From Antarcticibacterium arcticum (lineage in GTDB: Bacteria; Bacteroidota; Bacteroidia; Flavobacteriales; Flavobacteriaceae), in assembly GCF_007993795.1 (NCBI RefSeq), contig NZ_CP042476.1, positions 2,480,001 to 2,544,000 of the forward strand: DNA of 64,000 nt, read 5' to 3'. Under the pieces are notes generated by a model. The model did not search any database and was not told the origin of the DNA. It saw only the letters and a list, made by a program, of their open reading frames with translations. The position numbers and the translations under genes were made by a program. Of the stretch, positions 7,442 to 16,136 are shown piece by piece. Within the stretch, counting starts at the first letter, position 1. Every line of letters begins with the position of its first letter.

Positions 7442-9211
7442 TTAATCGACAATATTCATTTTCTTCAGCAGGAAGGAGGCATTCATATTTTGGCAGATCC
7501 CTTCTTTGAATTTATAATCAAAATGAAGTTCATCATTAATGATCTCGGCATCAAAATAGTGATTTTCCACCTGCGGTAGTTCTTCGGAAACCTCACAAAG
7601 GCTGAGATCGTGGGTTGCAATGATCCCGGTGGACTTTGATTTTACAAGTTTTTGAATAAATTTCCGCGAGCCAATTGCCTTATCTGTACTGTTAGTACCC
7701 TTCAGGATCTCATCAAGAATAATGAAGTATTTATCTGTCTTGATGGCTTCAACAATATATTGAAGGCGCTTTAATTCAGAAAGGAAATAAGAGGCATCAT
7801 CTGTAAGCGAATCTGTAGTTCGCATACTGGTGATAAGCTTTATTGGAAAATATTCACAAGAAGTAGCGCAAACCGGTAAACCTACATTGGACATTACAAT
7901 TTGGAGGGAAACCGTACGTAAGAAGGTGCTTTTCCCCGCCATATTTGCACCCGTAATAATGAAGAACTGCTCATTCCCTATTTCCAGATCATTGGAAACC
8001 CTTTTCCGGGGATCCAGCAGCGGGTGTGAAAGCTCTGTTGCACTTATAACCGGACCTGAAGTCGTGATCTCCGGGAAAATATAATCTGGATGATTGAAAC
8101 CAAAATTTCCAAAGCTGTTATACGCATCAATGAATTCTATCACTTCAAACCAATTCTTCACGTGCTGCCTGTTTTCAATGATCCATTTTTCGAGTTTATA
8201 GGACTGCCGGAGATCCCACAGCATAAACCCGTTTAGCAACCCCCCCACCAAAAAATTATTTCGCTGTTCCAGGGAATCAATAGCCCTGGAGAATTTTTTT
8301 GAGAGCTTAGAGGAATTTCCGGAAGCCGAAGCTATTAGAGATCTTTTATTCTTTAAAATTTCAGAAGAAAATTCAGTTTTTTCAATAAGGGCAAGCAGTT
8401 GGTGGTATTGGTGAAAGGTATCCTGCACCTTGTTAACACTGCCGGAAAGCATATTTACCTTTTTAAAATACACCCCGGTATATAAAATCCCTACCAGGAA
8501 CCATAGAAATAACTGAAGCCCGGTTAAATAATCAAATGCATAGCCAAGAACGGCAAGCAGAGATATTGCTGAAAAGACCCAGGGCAACCATCTCATATAA
8601 GATGGAATAAACTTCATATACCCTTTAAACCAGGAGAGCACCTGTTTTGAGGGAGTTTCGGTTTTAACTAATCCCGCAATGGCAGTAAACTCCTGCCGCC
8701 ATTTCACCATTCCAATAAGTTCCTTTATAGCTGCCTGTTTTTTTTCAATATCTGTTATGGAATTCTCAGATAAAAAATTAGCTAGTTTTAAAGTCCCTCC
8801 TCGCAGGGCGGTTCGGTTCAAATACTGAAAGAAAGAGCCTTCTCCAAAAAGATCAATATCCTGGCTAAAAGGATGTTTTGGATCTTTGAATTCTTCCCCG
8901 GACGGAAGGTGTGAAAACTCACCCTTCAACACCAAGAGCTCCGTCTCATAAAGATTAACAAGCTTTTGGATCTTGTCCCGCTTGTATTTAAGATCTGTAT
9001 GCCGGGAAACGAGAAATAAAAATATTGCAATACCCAGCAATGCGATAACGGCAACTATTCTAAATTCATCAATAAAATAATAGATCCCGTACGCGCTTAA
9101 AAGGAAAACAACAAGCCGTATAAAACTGGAAATATTAAGGCGCTTATTGGCTTCCTGCAACAGGAAATTCTGGTTTTCTTTCTCTTTTTTATAAAATTCC
9201 TGTGGCGTCAT
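7442..9211 (-). CDS. Membrane-anchored MutS-family ATPase
   Basis: The 589-residue protein has a C-terminal MutS ATPase domain: Walker A GANMAGKST at 421-429, a Walker B ending in LDE (499-501), and a late His-Asp switch (ATHD). The mismatch-recognition and connector domains of true MutS are absent. Instead there are two N-terminal hydrophobic segments (about 31-48 and 52-69) and two more near 208-250. So this is the short, membrane-linked MutS-like family found in Bacteroidota, not the repair protein. Function unknown. It lies 15 bases after the MmcQ-type gene and 8 before the mannosyltransferase. Confidence 0.85.
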   Translation of the reverse strand: MTPQEFYKKEKENQNFLLQEANKRLNISSFIRLVVFLLSAYGIYYFIDEFRIVAVIALLGIAIFLFLVSRHTDLKYKRDKIQKLVNLYETELLVLKGEFSHLPSGEEFKDPKHPFSQDIDLFGEGSFFQYLNRTALRGGTLKLANFLSENSITDIEKKQAAIKELIGMVKWRQEFTAIAGLVKTETPSKQVLSWFKGYMKFIPSYMRWLPWVFSAISLLAVLGYAFDYLTGLQLFLWFLVGILYTGVYFKKVNMLSGSVNKVQDTFHQYHQLLALIEKTEFSSEILKNKRSLIASASGNSSKLSKKFSRAIDSLEQRNNFLVGGLLNGFMLWDLRQSYKLEKWIIENRQHVKNWFEVIEFIDAYNSFGNFGFNHPDYIFPEITTSGPVISATELSHPLLDPRKRVSNDLEIGNEQFFIITGANMAGKSTFLRTVSLQIVMSNVGLPVCATSCEYFPIKLITSMRTTDSLTDDASYFLSELKRLQYIVEAIKTDKYFIILDEILKGTNSTDKAIGSRKFIQKLVKSKSTGIIATHDLSLCEVSEELPQVENHYFDAEIINDELHFDYKFKEGICQNMNASFLLKKMNIVD

Positions 9212-9226
9212 TTAATTATTTCTTTT

Positions 9227-9586
9227 TCAAAGATCCTGAAGTTCTTTTTGCAATTTTTTAGTCAAACCCAATACTACCAAGTCATAAGAATGATCTATAA
9301 GTTCAAAGATAAAGGAATTGGATAAGCGGCCATCCAGAATTAGTGTATTCCAGAGTTTCTTATTCATATGATACCCGGGAAATATATTATCGGGATATTC
9401 TTCTCTAAGTGAGATCGCCTTTTCGGGATCGCATTTAAGGTTCACCCGTAGTGGCACCTCATCAAGACTTGCTATAGTAAACATCTTCCCCATTACTTTT
9501 AAAACGAGATCATCTGGTCCAAAGGGAAGGCCTTCGGTTACTCCCTTTTTTTCAAGACAGTAATCCCTGAATGTTTCAATATTCAT
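9227..9586 (-). CDS. MmcQ/YjbR family protein
   Basis: This is a 119-residue protein of the MmcQ/YjbR family, a CyaY-like fold sometimes annotated as DNA-binding. The hallmarks are LPFGPDDLVLKVMGKMFT near residues 20-38, the KCDPE motif near 51, and GYHMNKKLWNTL near 71. Family members have no firm biochemical role. It begins a tight run with the MutS-like ATPase and the mannosyltransferase on the minus strand. Confidence 0.85.
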   Translation of the reverse strand: MNIETFRDYCLEKKGVTEGLPFGPDDLVLKVMGKMFTIASLDEVPLRVNLKCDPEKAISLREEYPDNIFPGYHMNKKLWNTLILDGRLSNSFIFELIDHSYDLVVLGLTKKLQKELQDL

Positions 9587-9636
9587 TTCTTAAATTTTTA
9601 ATGAGGGATTTTAAATACTTTAAAGAGCTAAGAAAC

Positions 9637-10254
9637 TTAGTGCAATTTAGGCTGGTCCTTAACATCTGTTTCCAAAGCAGAATAATCCAGTTTCCAACCT
9701 ATGGTTTCTACGATCTTTTCAATAAGCAAAACGGTAGAAAATGCTTCATTCCTGGCTTTTTCCAGAAGGCCGCTTTGGGGGATCTTATCAACAATATGTT
9801 TTTTGGCATCGCGGTTTATATCAGTCAGATCTGAGGTTGTAAAAGGATTTGCCCAACCTTCCCTCTTGTCATAATATTTAAAATCTGTTTCTACTGTAAG
9901 CAGTTCGGGCTCGGGAAAATTGGTGAGAAAGATCTTTTTATTCTGGTTATCGCTGGACATCCTTATTTTACTAAGGTCAAAACCAACGTGGGCGCGCGCC
10001 GTGATAAGCACTATGGCTTTTTTCTTTCCCAAAAGCAAACTCACATATTTCTCCTTGAGATTCTCATAATGGTAGATCTCAGAGAAATCTCCCTCTACGC
10101 TTATAAATTTACAAACGCTTTTTATCTTATCCATCAGGATCACAGATTGCTCATCTGCCCGCTCCCTGCTGCGATGTTTATTAAAACGTGCAAAAATAAA
10201 ATAAGCCAGGATTGCGCCTGCCGCAAGTCCTATAAAAAGATATTCCATACTCAA
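9637..10254 (-). CDS. DUF4230 domain-containing protein
   Basis: The 205-residue protein has one N-terminal transmembrane helix (about 4-22) and a soluble remainder, matching the DUF4230 family of Bacteroidota and Firmicutes. Visible traits are VGFDLSKI (about 105) and the LLEKARNEA region near 163. The domain probably faces the periplasm, anchored in the inner membrane; its role is unknown. It sits between leuS upstream (50 bases away) and mmcQ downstream, all on the minus strand. Confidence 0.75.
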   Translation of the reverse strand: MSMEYLFIGLAAGAILAYFIFARFNKHRSRERADEQSVILMDKIKSVCKFISVEGDFSEIYHYENLKEKYVSLLLGKKKAIVLITARAHVGFDLSKIRMSSDNQNKKIFLTNFPEPELLTVETDFKYYDKREGWANPFTTSDLTDINRDAKKHIVDKIPQSGLLEKARNEAFSTVLLIEKIVETIGWKLDYSALETDVKDQPKLH

Positions 10255-10304
10255 ATATAAAGAAAACCTGTCTTAAAATTAACTTTTGAAACGCGTGCTT
10301 TTTT

Positions 10305-13142
10305 TTAACCCACGATGTTTACAATCTTTCCCGGAACAATGATCACCTTTTTAGGGGCACGGCCTTCCAGTTGTTTTTGAGTGCGCTCATCCTGCATCAC
10401 CGCTTTTTCGATCTCATCTTTGTTCAGCTCAAGAGACAACTCTATTGTGAACCGCATTTTACCGTTAAATGAAACCGGATAAAGTTTGGTGCTCTCCACA
10501 AGGTATTTCTCTTCAAAAACAGGATAGGCAGCGGTAGATACAGATTCTGTATGTCCCAGTTTTTGCCATAACTCCTCGGCGATATGCGGGGCGTAAGGCG
10601 CTAATAATATTACCAACGGCTCCAGGATCTCCCGGTTATCACATTTTTGGGCCATTAATTCATTCACACAAATCATGAAGGTGGAAACAGAGGTATTAAA
10701 GCTGAAAGCCTCAATATCTTCAGTTACTTTTTTGATGGTTTTGTGTAAGGTTTTTAATGGTTCTCCCAGACCCTGAGAGGTAGCGAAATCGCTAACATGG
10801 AAAGATCCGTTTGGCCCGGAATGGTAAAGTTTCCAGAATTTTTTAAGGAAACTGTGTACCCCGGTGATCCCGGCGGTATTCCATGGTTTTGCCTGTTCCA
10901 GCGGACCAAGGAACATCTCATACATTCGCAAAGTATCTGCACCGTATTGCTCACAGATCTCATCTGGATTTACCACATTGTATTTGGACTTGGACATTTT
11001 TTCCACTTCGCGGCCTACGATGAAAGCTCCGTTTTCCATTATGAATTGAGCATTCTCAAATTCAGGACGCCATTTTTTGAAGGCTTCAATATCCAGTTCA
11101 TCTGAAAAGTTTACAAGGGAAACATCTGCATGAACAGGTTGCACCTTCTTTCCATCGGTCAAATTTTTTGAAACCAAGGTGTTTTCCCCTTCAATCCTGT
11201 ACACAAAAGCACTTTGTCCCAGGATCATCCCCTGGTTGATCAGTTTTTTGAAAGGCTCTTCTACAGATACAAAACCACGATCGTACAGAAATTTTGTCCA
11301 GAATCTTGAATATAATAAATGCCCGGTAGCATGCTCACTTCCTCCAATGTACAGGTCTACATTTTCCCAGTATTCCTGTGCTTCCTTAGATACAAATTCC
11401 TCTTTGTTATGTGCATCCATGTACCTGAACCAGTACCAGGAACTCCCGGCCCAGCCGGGCATGGTGTTGAGTTCAAGGCCCCCTCCGCCCCCATTGGGGG
11501 AACTTTCAAATTCCTCTTTAGAAACTACCTCCTTCTTTTCATTATCCCAATACCATTTTTCTGCCCTTCCAAGAGGCGGTTCCCCTTCTTCAGTAGGAAG
11601 GTATTTTTCTACGTCGGGTAAGCGTAGGGGTAAATGTTCTTTATCTATCATTTGCGGAAGTCCGTTCACATAATAAACGGGAAATGGTTCTCCCCAGTAA
11701 CGCTGGCGGGAGAAAACCGCATCGCGAAGGCGATAGTTGGTCTTTCCACTTCCTAAACCAATTTTTTCAAGTTCCTCAATTGCTTTGGCCAGTGCCTCCT
11801 TGTAGGGAAGTCCGCTTAAGAAATCGGAATTTGCTATTATGCAACCTTCCTTGCCTGAAAATGCCTCTTCCGAAATATCTACATTTTCAAAAATGTTCTT
11901 AATAGGAATATTGAAGTGTTTTGCAAAATCATAATCCCGCTGGTCACCACAGGGAACAGCCATAACAGCACCCGTACCGTAACCGGCAAGCACGTAATCT
12001 CCAATCCAAATGGGCACCGGTTCTTTTGTAAAAGGATGCTCGGCATAGGCACCGGTGAAAACCCCGGTAATGGTCTTAACATCGGCCATTCGTTCCCGCT
12101 CACTGCGCTTTGCGCTTGCTTTCACATAAGCCTCCACTTCCTCACGTTGCTCATCTGTAGTGATCTTTGCAACAAGATCATGCTCCGGTGCCAGGGTCAT
12201 GAACGTAACTCCGAATATAGTGTCGGGTCTTGTTGTAAAAACACCAATGTTGAATTTTGAATTTTGAATTTTAAATTTTACATGAGCTCCTACCGACTTC
12301 CCAATCCAGTTGCGCTGACTCTCTTTTAAACTTTCGGTCCAGTCAATTTTGTCGAGGTCTGCCCGTAGTCGCTCGGCATAGGCAGAGATGCGCATGCTCC
12401 ATTGTGTCATTTTCTTTCGCACCACGGGATACCCGCCGCGTTCTGACACCCCGTTCACAATTTCATCATTAGCAAGCACAGTGCCCAGCTGCGGGCACCA
12501 GTTCACTTCAGTTTCAGCCAAATATGTGAGCCTGTATTTTAATAATATTTTTTGTTGCTCTTCTGAAGAATAAGAATTCCAGTCACTTGCTGAAAAAGCC
12601 GGAATTTCATCATCGCACGCAGCTTTCACGGTAGGATTCCCTTCCGCAGAAAAAATCGCGGTTAACTCTGAAATTGGCCGGGCTTTATCGGCCGCGATAT
12701 CATACCAGGAATCAAACAGCTGAATGAAGATCCACTGGGTCCACTTATAATAATCTGGTTCGCTGGTGCGCACCTCACGGCTCCAGTCAAATGAGAAACC
12801 TATTTTATCGAGCTGTTCCCGGTAGCGGGTAATATTTTCCTGGGTAGTAAGTGCAGGATGCTGCCCGGTTTGTATGGCATATTGCTCTGCAGGCAACCCA
12901 AAACTATCATATCCCTGTGGGTGTAAAACATTAAAACCCTTGTGCCTTTTGTAGCGCGCATAGATATCACTGGCTATATATCCCAGGGGATGCCCTACGT
13001 GCAATCCTGCGCCGGAAGGATACGGGAACATATCCAGCACATAAAATTTCTCCTTATCGGAAGAATTGGAGGCTTTAAAAGTTTGATTACCGGCCCAGTA
13101 TTTTTGCCACTTTGCTTCAATCTCGTTAAAATGGTAACTCAT
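10305..13142 (-). CDS. leuS: Leucyl-tRNA synthetase
   Basis: The 945-residue class I synthetase charges tRNA-Leu with leucine. The HIGH-type motif (PSGAGLHVGHPLGY) lies near residue 42-55 and KMSKS is at 715-719. The CP1 editing domain keeps TTRPDTIFGVTF (about 302), and the WAGSSWYWFRY catalytic segment is present. Two stretches look like repeat DNA captured in frame: a heptamer array encoding KFKIQNSKFN at about 289-298, and a G-rich palindromic element encoding SPNGGGGG at about 546-556. Both lie where family members vary in length, so activity is probably kept. A TATTTTTG -7 box on the minus strand precedes a leader with two small hairpins. Confidence 0.97.
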   Translation of the reverse strand: MSYHFNEIEAKWQKYWAGNQTFKASNSSDKEKFYVLDMFPYPSGAGLHVGHPLGYIASDIYARYKRHKGFNVLHPQGYDSFGLPAEQYAIQTGQHPALTTQENITRYREQLDKIGFSFDWSREVRTSEPDYYKWTQWIFIQLFDSWYDIAADKARPISELTAIFSAEGNPTVKAACDDEIPAFSASDWNSYSSEEQQKILLKYRLTYLAETEVNWCPQLGTVLANDEIVNGVSERGGYPVVRKKMTQWSMRISAYAERLRADLDKIDWTESLKESQRNWIGKSVGAHVKFKIQNSKFNIGVFTTRPDTIFGVTFMTLAPEHDLVAKITTDEQREEVEAYVKASAKRSERERMADVKTITGVFTGAYAEHPFTKEPVPIWIGDYVLAGYGTGAVMAVPCGDQRDYDFAKHFNIPIKNIFENVDISEEAFSGKEGCIIANSDFLSGLPYKEALAKAIEELEKIGLGSGKTNYRLRDAVFSRQRYWGEPFPVYYVNGLPQMIDKEHLPLRLPDVEKYLPTEEGEPPLGRAEKWYWDNEKKEVVSKEEFESSPNGGGGGLELNTMPGWAGSSWYWFRYMDAHNKEEFVSKEAQEYWENVDLYIGGSEHATGHLLYSRFWTKFLYDRGFVSVEEPFKKLINQGMILGQSAFVYRIEGENTLVSKNLTDGKKVQPVHADVSLVNFSDELDIEAFKKWRPEFENAQFIMENGAFIVGREVEKMSKSKYNVVNPDEICEQYGADTLRMYEMFLGPLEQAKPWNTAGITGVHSFLKKFWKLYHSGPNGSFHVSDFATSQGLGEPLKTLHKTIKKVTEDIEAFSFNTSVSTFMICVNELMAQKCDNREILEPLVILLAPYAPHIAEELWQKLGHTESVSTAAYPVFEEKYLVESTKLYPVSFNGKMRFTIELSLELNKDEIEKAVMQDERTQKQLEGRAPKKVIIVPGKIVNIVG
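11477..11506 (-). repeat. REP-like G-rich palindromic element inside leuS
   Basis: On the plus strand this reads as a C-rich block followed by CCCCCATTGGGGG, a 5-bp G:C palindrome (11488-11500) with a 3-base loop. It is read in frame in leuS and encodes SPNGGGGG. It resembles the C5/G5 palindromic repeats scattered in Bacteroidota genomes. I see no second copy in this window. Confidence 0.5.
12251..12278. repeat. Heptanucleotide tandem repeat inside leuS
   Basis: Three perfect copies of TGAATTT followed by one TAAATTT stand head to tail with period 7. They are read through all three phases inside leuS and encode the Lys/Phe/Asn-rich loop KFKIQNSKFN. Copy-number change by anything but three units would break the frame. 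Confidence 0.75.
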
Positions 13143-13162
13143 TTTGAAAATGTATTTGGATT

Positions 13163-13216
13163 GCTGAAGTTCTTCAGCTTAAAGTAATTGCAATTATATC
13201 CTAAAACAGAGGATAT
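13163..13216 (-). promoter_or_regulatory. leuS leader hairpins
   Basis: Downstream of a minus-strand TATTTTTG box (about 13223-13230) the leader can form a 7-bp hairpin (ATATCCT / AGGATAT, 13196-13216) and then a second one (GCTGAA, loop GTTC, TTCAGC at 13163-13178). Neither has a T-run. I see no leucine-rich leader peptide or T-box. Confidence 0.35.
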
Positions 13217-13319
13217 GCGCGCAAAAATACGTTTAATGTACGAAAGTGAAAAGTTTGAACGTTTTAAAGAATGAGTATCATTTACTTTCTTATTTTTACA
13301 CAAAATCTGTAACCGCTCT

Positions 13320-14198
13320 ATGAGTACATCTTTTGAAAAGTATCAAAAACGCCGCCTGATCTCGTCCTATTTTTCGGTTGTTATTAGCATAGGCCTGGTG
13401 CTTTTTTTATTGGGACTTCTGGGTCTTTTGGTATTGAACACCAAAAAAGTGGCCGATCATTTTAAGGAACAGATCGCGATGACCGTGTATCTTAAAGACA
13501 CTGCCAAGGAAGTGGAAATTGAACAGCTTAAGAAAAGCCTGGCAATGGCCGAATATACCAAAACCAGTACTTTCATTTCCAAGGAAGATGCTGCAGAAGC
13601 ACACAGCAAGGAAATTGGCGAGGATTTCATGGAGTTTCTGGGGTACAATCCGCTGCAGAATTCCATTGACCTTTACATGAAAGCCGATTATGTTTCCCCG
13701 GAACAAATTGATGAAATTGCCGAAGATCTTACTTCTAAAAATTTTGTTGAAGAGGTGGTATATGATAAACCCCTTATCGCCTTGCTTAATGATAATGTGA
13801 AAAAAATAAGTTTTTGGGTCCTGGTGATAAGCGGGATTTTCACCTTTATTGCGGTGTTGTTAATTAACAGCTCTATTCGCCTTGCCGTTTACTCCAAGAG
13901 GTTTATTATAAAAACTATGCAAATGGTGGGAGCCACAAAGCGCTTTATAAGATTCCCGTTTATATTGAAAAGCGTAAAACTTGGGGTGATTGGGGCCGTT
14001 CTCGCCCTTATAGGCATGGGCATTGTGCTTTACTACCTCAACAAAAGTTTCCCTGAACTGGAATTACTGGCAGATGTTAAAATTCTATTCGCGCTCTTCT
14101 TCGGGATTCTTTTAATGGGAATTTTTATTACCTGGGCAAGCACCTTCTTTGCAACTTCCAGATTCCTGAACCTAAAAACAGATGAACTTTATTATTAA
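13320..14198 (+). CDS. ftsX: Cell-division ABC transporter permease FtsX
   Basis: The 292-residue protein has the FtsX layout: a cytoplasmic N-terminus, a first helix at about 17-38, a large extracytoplasmic domain (about 40-165), then three more helices in the C-terminal permease domain. The conserved segment MQMVGATKRFIRFPFILKS (about 201-220) lies in that domain. With FtsE it controls peptidoglycan hydrolases at the septum. ftsE is not adjacent, which is usual in Flavobacteria. It leads a same-strand run with DUF3098, uppP, truB, a TonB-like gene and tag. Confidence 0.93.
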   Translation: MSTSFEKYQKRRLISSYFSVVISIGLVLFLLGLLGLLVLNTKKVADHFKEQIAMTVYLKDTAKEVEIEQLKKSLAMAEYTKTSTFISKEDAAEAHSKEIGEDFMEFLGYNPLQNSIDLYMKADYVSPEQIDEIAEDLTSKNFVEEVVYDKPLIALLNDNVKKISFWVLVISGIFTFIAVLLINSSIRLAVYSKRFIIKTMQMVGATKRFIRFPFILKSVKLGVIGAVLALIGMGIVLYYLNKSFPELELLADVKILFALFFGILLMGIFITWASTFFATSRFLNLKTDELYY

Positions 14199-14280
14199 GA
14201 AGGTTAATAATAGTTGGCACTCAGGATAAAAGAAAATAATTTAGTTCCTTTGCCATAATTGGAGGCAAAAACCTATTAAA

Positions 14281-14541
14281 ATGAACAAGAACAAGAAACC
14301 ATTACACAAGCAGGACCTCAATTTCGTCTTCGGAAAAAGAAATTACACCTTCATGTTCATTGGCCTTGCAGTTATTGCCCTTGGTTTTTTATTAATGGCC
14401 GGTGGCGGTAGTGATGATCCAAATGTATTTAACGAAGAGATCTACAATTTTAGAAGAATACGTCTTGCCCCCGCATTAGTGCTAATTGGATTTGGAATAC
14501 AGGTCTACGCCATCCTGGTTAACCCCACAAAAGATAAATAA
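14281..14541 (+). CDS. DUF3098 small membrane protein
   Basis: This 86-residue protein has two predicted transmembrane helices (about 24-41 and 58-78) and matches the DUF3098 family seen between ftsX and uppP in Bacteroidota. The conserved core is FVFGKRNYTFMFIGLAVI followed by a GGGSDDP turn. Its function is unknown. The constant position between a division gene and the undecaprenyl-phosphate recycling gene hints at envelope growth. Its stop codon is only two bases from the uppP start. Confidence 0.85.
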   Translation: MNKNKKPLHKQDLNFVFGKRNYTFMFIGLAVIALGFLLMAGGGSDDPNVFNEEIYNFRRIRLAPALVLIGFGIQVYAILVNPTKDK

Positions 14542-14543
14542 AA

Positions 14544-15341
14544 TTGAACGAAATTGATGCAGCGATCCTGGGTATAGTTCAGGGTCTTACCGAATTTTTA
14601 CCTGTTTCATCCAGCGGTCATTTGGAACTTGGAAAAGCAATTTTAGGAGATAACAGTATACCAAGCGAATCCCTTATGTTCACAGTGGTATTACATGCTG
14701 CTACGGCCCTTAGCACTATTGTGGTTTTTAGAAAAGATATCTGGGAGATCCTTTCCGGCCTCTTTCAATTTAAATGGAATGAGGAAACCAAATTTTCACT
14801 GAAGATCATATTTTCAATGATCCCTGCAGTTATAATAGGTTTATTCTTTGAAGAAGAACTGGAAAAGCTCTTTGGAGGTAATATTTTGTTGGTGGGCTTT
14901 ATGCTCCTTATTACAGCATTGCTTTTATGGCTGGCAGATAAGGCAAAAGATACCCAAAAACCGGTGAGTTATAAAAATGCATTCGTAATAGGGGTGGCGC
15001 AAGCAATTGCAATGCTTCCCGGGATATCACGAAGTGGCGCGACCATTTCAACTTCGGTATTATTAGGCAATGATAAAAGCAAGGCGGCAAGGTTTTCATT
15101 TTTAATGGTGGTACCATTGATCCTGGGGAAAATTGCGAAAGATATTTTAAGCGGGGACCTCGCGGAAAGCACCACAGAAACTTCCATCCTGATCATAGGA
15201 TTCCTGGCGGCCTTTATCGCAGGAATAGCTGCCTGTACCTGGATGATACAACTGGTAAAAAAGAGCAAGCTGTCCTATTTTGCTATTTACTGTTTCGTGG
15301 CGGGTGTCCTGGCTATAATCTTTGGATATTACAATCAATAA
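14544..15341 (+). CDS. uppP: Undecaprenyl-diphosphate phosphatase
   Basis: The 265-residue integral membrane enzyme (BacA/UppP) dephosphorylates undecaprenyl diphosphate to recycle the lipid carrier for cell-wall synthesis. The signature GIVQGLTEFLPVSSSGHL lies at about residues 10-27 and the second active-site segment GISRSGATIS at about 154-163. The start is TTG at 14544. It lies two bases after the DUF3098 stop and gives the normal family N-terminus, so translation is probably coupled. Confidence 0.95.
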   Translation: MNEIDAAILGIVQGLTEFLPVSSSGHLELGKAILGDNSIPSESLMFTVVLHAATALSTIVVFRKDIWEILSGLFQFKWNEETKFSLKIIFSMIPAVIIGLFFEEELEKLFGGNILLVGFMLLITALLLWLADKAKDTQKPVSYKNAFVIGVAQAIAMLPGISRSGATISTSVLLGNDKSKAARFSFLMVVPLILGKIAKDILSGDLAESTTETSILIIGFLAAFIAGIAACTWMIQLVKKSKLSYFAIYCFVAGVLAIIFGYYNQ

Positions 15342-15396
15342 AAATGAAGGACCCGGGACAACCGACTTAATCCATTCCTTTTTCAACAATTAATGA

Positions 15397-16098
15397 ATGG
15401 AACATAAAATTTATACTCCGGAAGATTTTAAGGAAGGGCAAATCCTTTTATTTGACAAGCCACTTGGCTGGACATCATTTCAACTGGTAAACAAAGTGCG
15501 TTGGCTTATAAGAAAAAGCTGCCACATTAAAAAGATCAAAGTAGGCCACGCAGGCACACTGGACCCTCTGGCATCTGGACTGCTTCTTATTTGTACAGGG
15601 AAATTCACGAAGAAAATTGAGGAATTACAAGGGCAGGTAAAAGAATATACTGGCACCTTCACTTTGGGTGCCACAACCCCTTCTTATGATATGGAGACAG
15701 AGGTAAATGAAACCTTTGAAACCGAACATATTTCAGAAGAAGATATTATTGGGGCAACCTTTGAATTTATTGGGGTAATAGATCAGGTTCCTCCGGTTTT
15801 TTCAGCTTTGAAAAAGGATGGCAAACGAATGTATGAGTACGCCCGAAATGGAGAAGCCATCGAGATCCCCTCCCGTAAAGTTGAAATAACGGAATTTGAG
15901 ATCACAGAAGTGCGATTTCCTGAGGTAGATTTTAGAGTGGTGTGCAGCAAAGGAACTTATATAAGGAGTCTGGCAAATGACTTTGGAAAAACCCTGGGTA
16001 CCGGTGCCTATCTCTCTTCCCTTCGCAGAACCAAAATTGGCGGGTTTCTTGTAGAAGATGCTTTGGATGTAACAGGTTTTGAAAATTTGTTACCTTAA
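15397..16098 (+). CDS. truB: tRNA pseudouridine(55) synthase
   Basis: TruB makes pseudouridine 55 in the T-loop of tRNAs. The 233-residue protein shows the catalytic motif GHAGTLDPLASGLL (about residues 49-62, with the Asp of TLDP as nucleophile), the PPVFSALKKDGKRMYEYAR segment (about 129-147) and the CSKGTYIRSLANDFG motif (about 186-200). It lies 55 bases after uppP in the ftsX run. The C-terminal PUA-like extension is short, as is common in Bacteroidota. Confidence 0.95.
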   Translation: MEHKIYTPEDFKEGQILLFDKPLGWTSFQLVNKVRWLIRKSCHIKKIKVGHAGTLDPLASGLLLICTGKFTKKIEELQGQVKEYTGTFTLGATTPSYDMETEVNETFETEHISEEDIIGATFEFIGVIDQVPPVFSALKKDGKRMYEYARNGEAIEIPSRKVEITEFEITEVRFPEVDFRVVCSKGTYIRSLANDFGKTLGTGAYLSSLRRTKIGGFLVEDALDVTGFENLLP

Positions 16099-16136
16099 CC
16101 GAAGAATAAAACCCTGAACACTGCAGTTTTACATTT

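Noticed and set aside
7442..9211. Annotation as DNA mismatch-repair MutS
   Set aside because: Mismatch-recognition and connector domains are missing and hydrophobic helices are present, so only the ATPase domain is shared.
11179..11673. A 164-codon plus-strand ORF opposite leuS
   Set aside because: It is antisense to an intact essential gene with normal codon use; the antisense ORF has no recognisable features.
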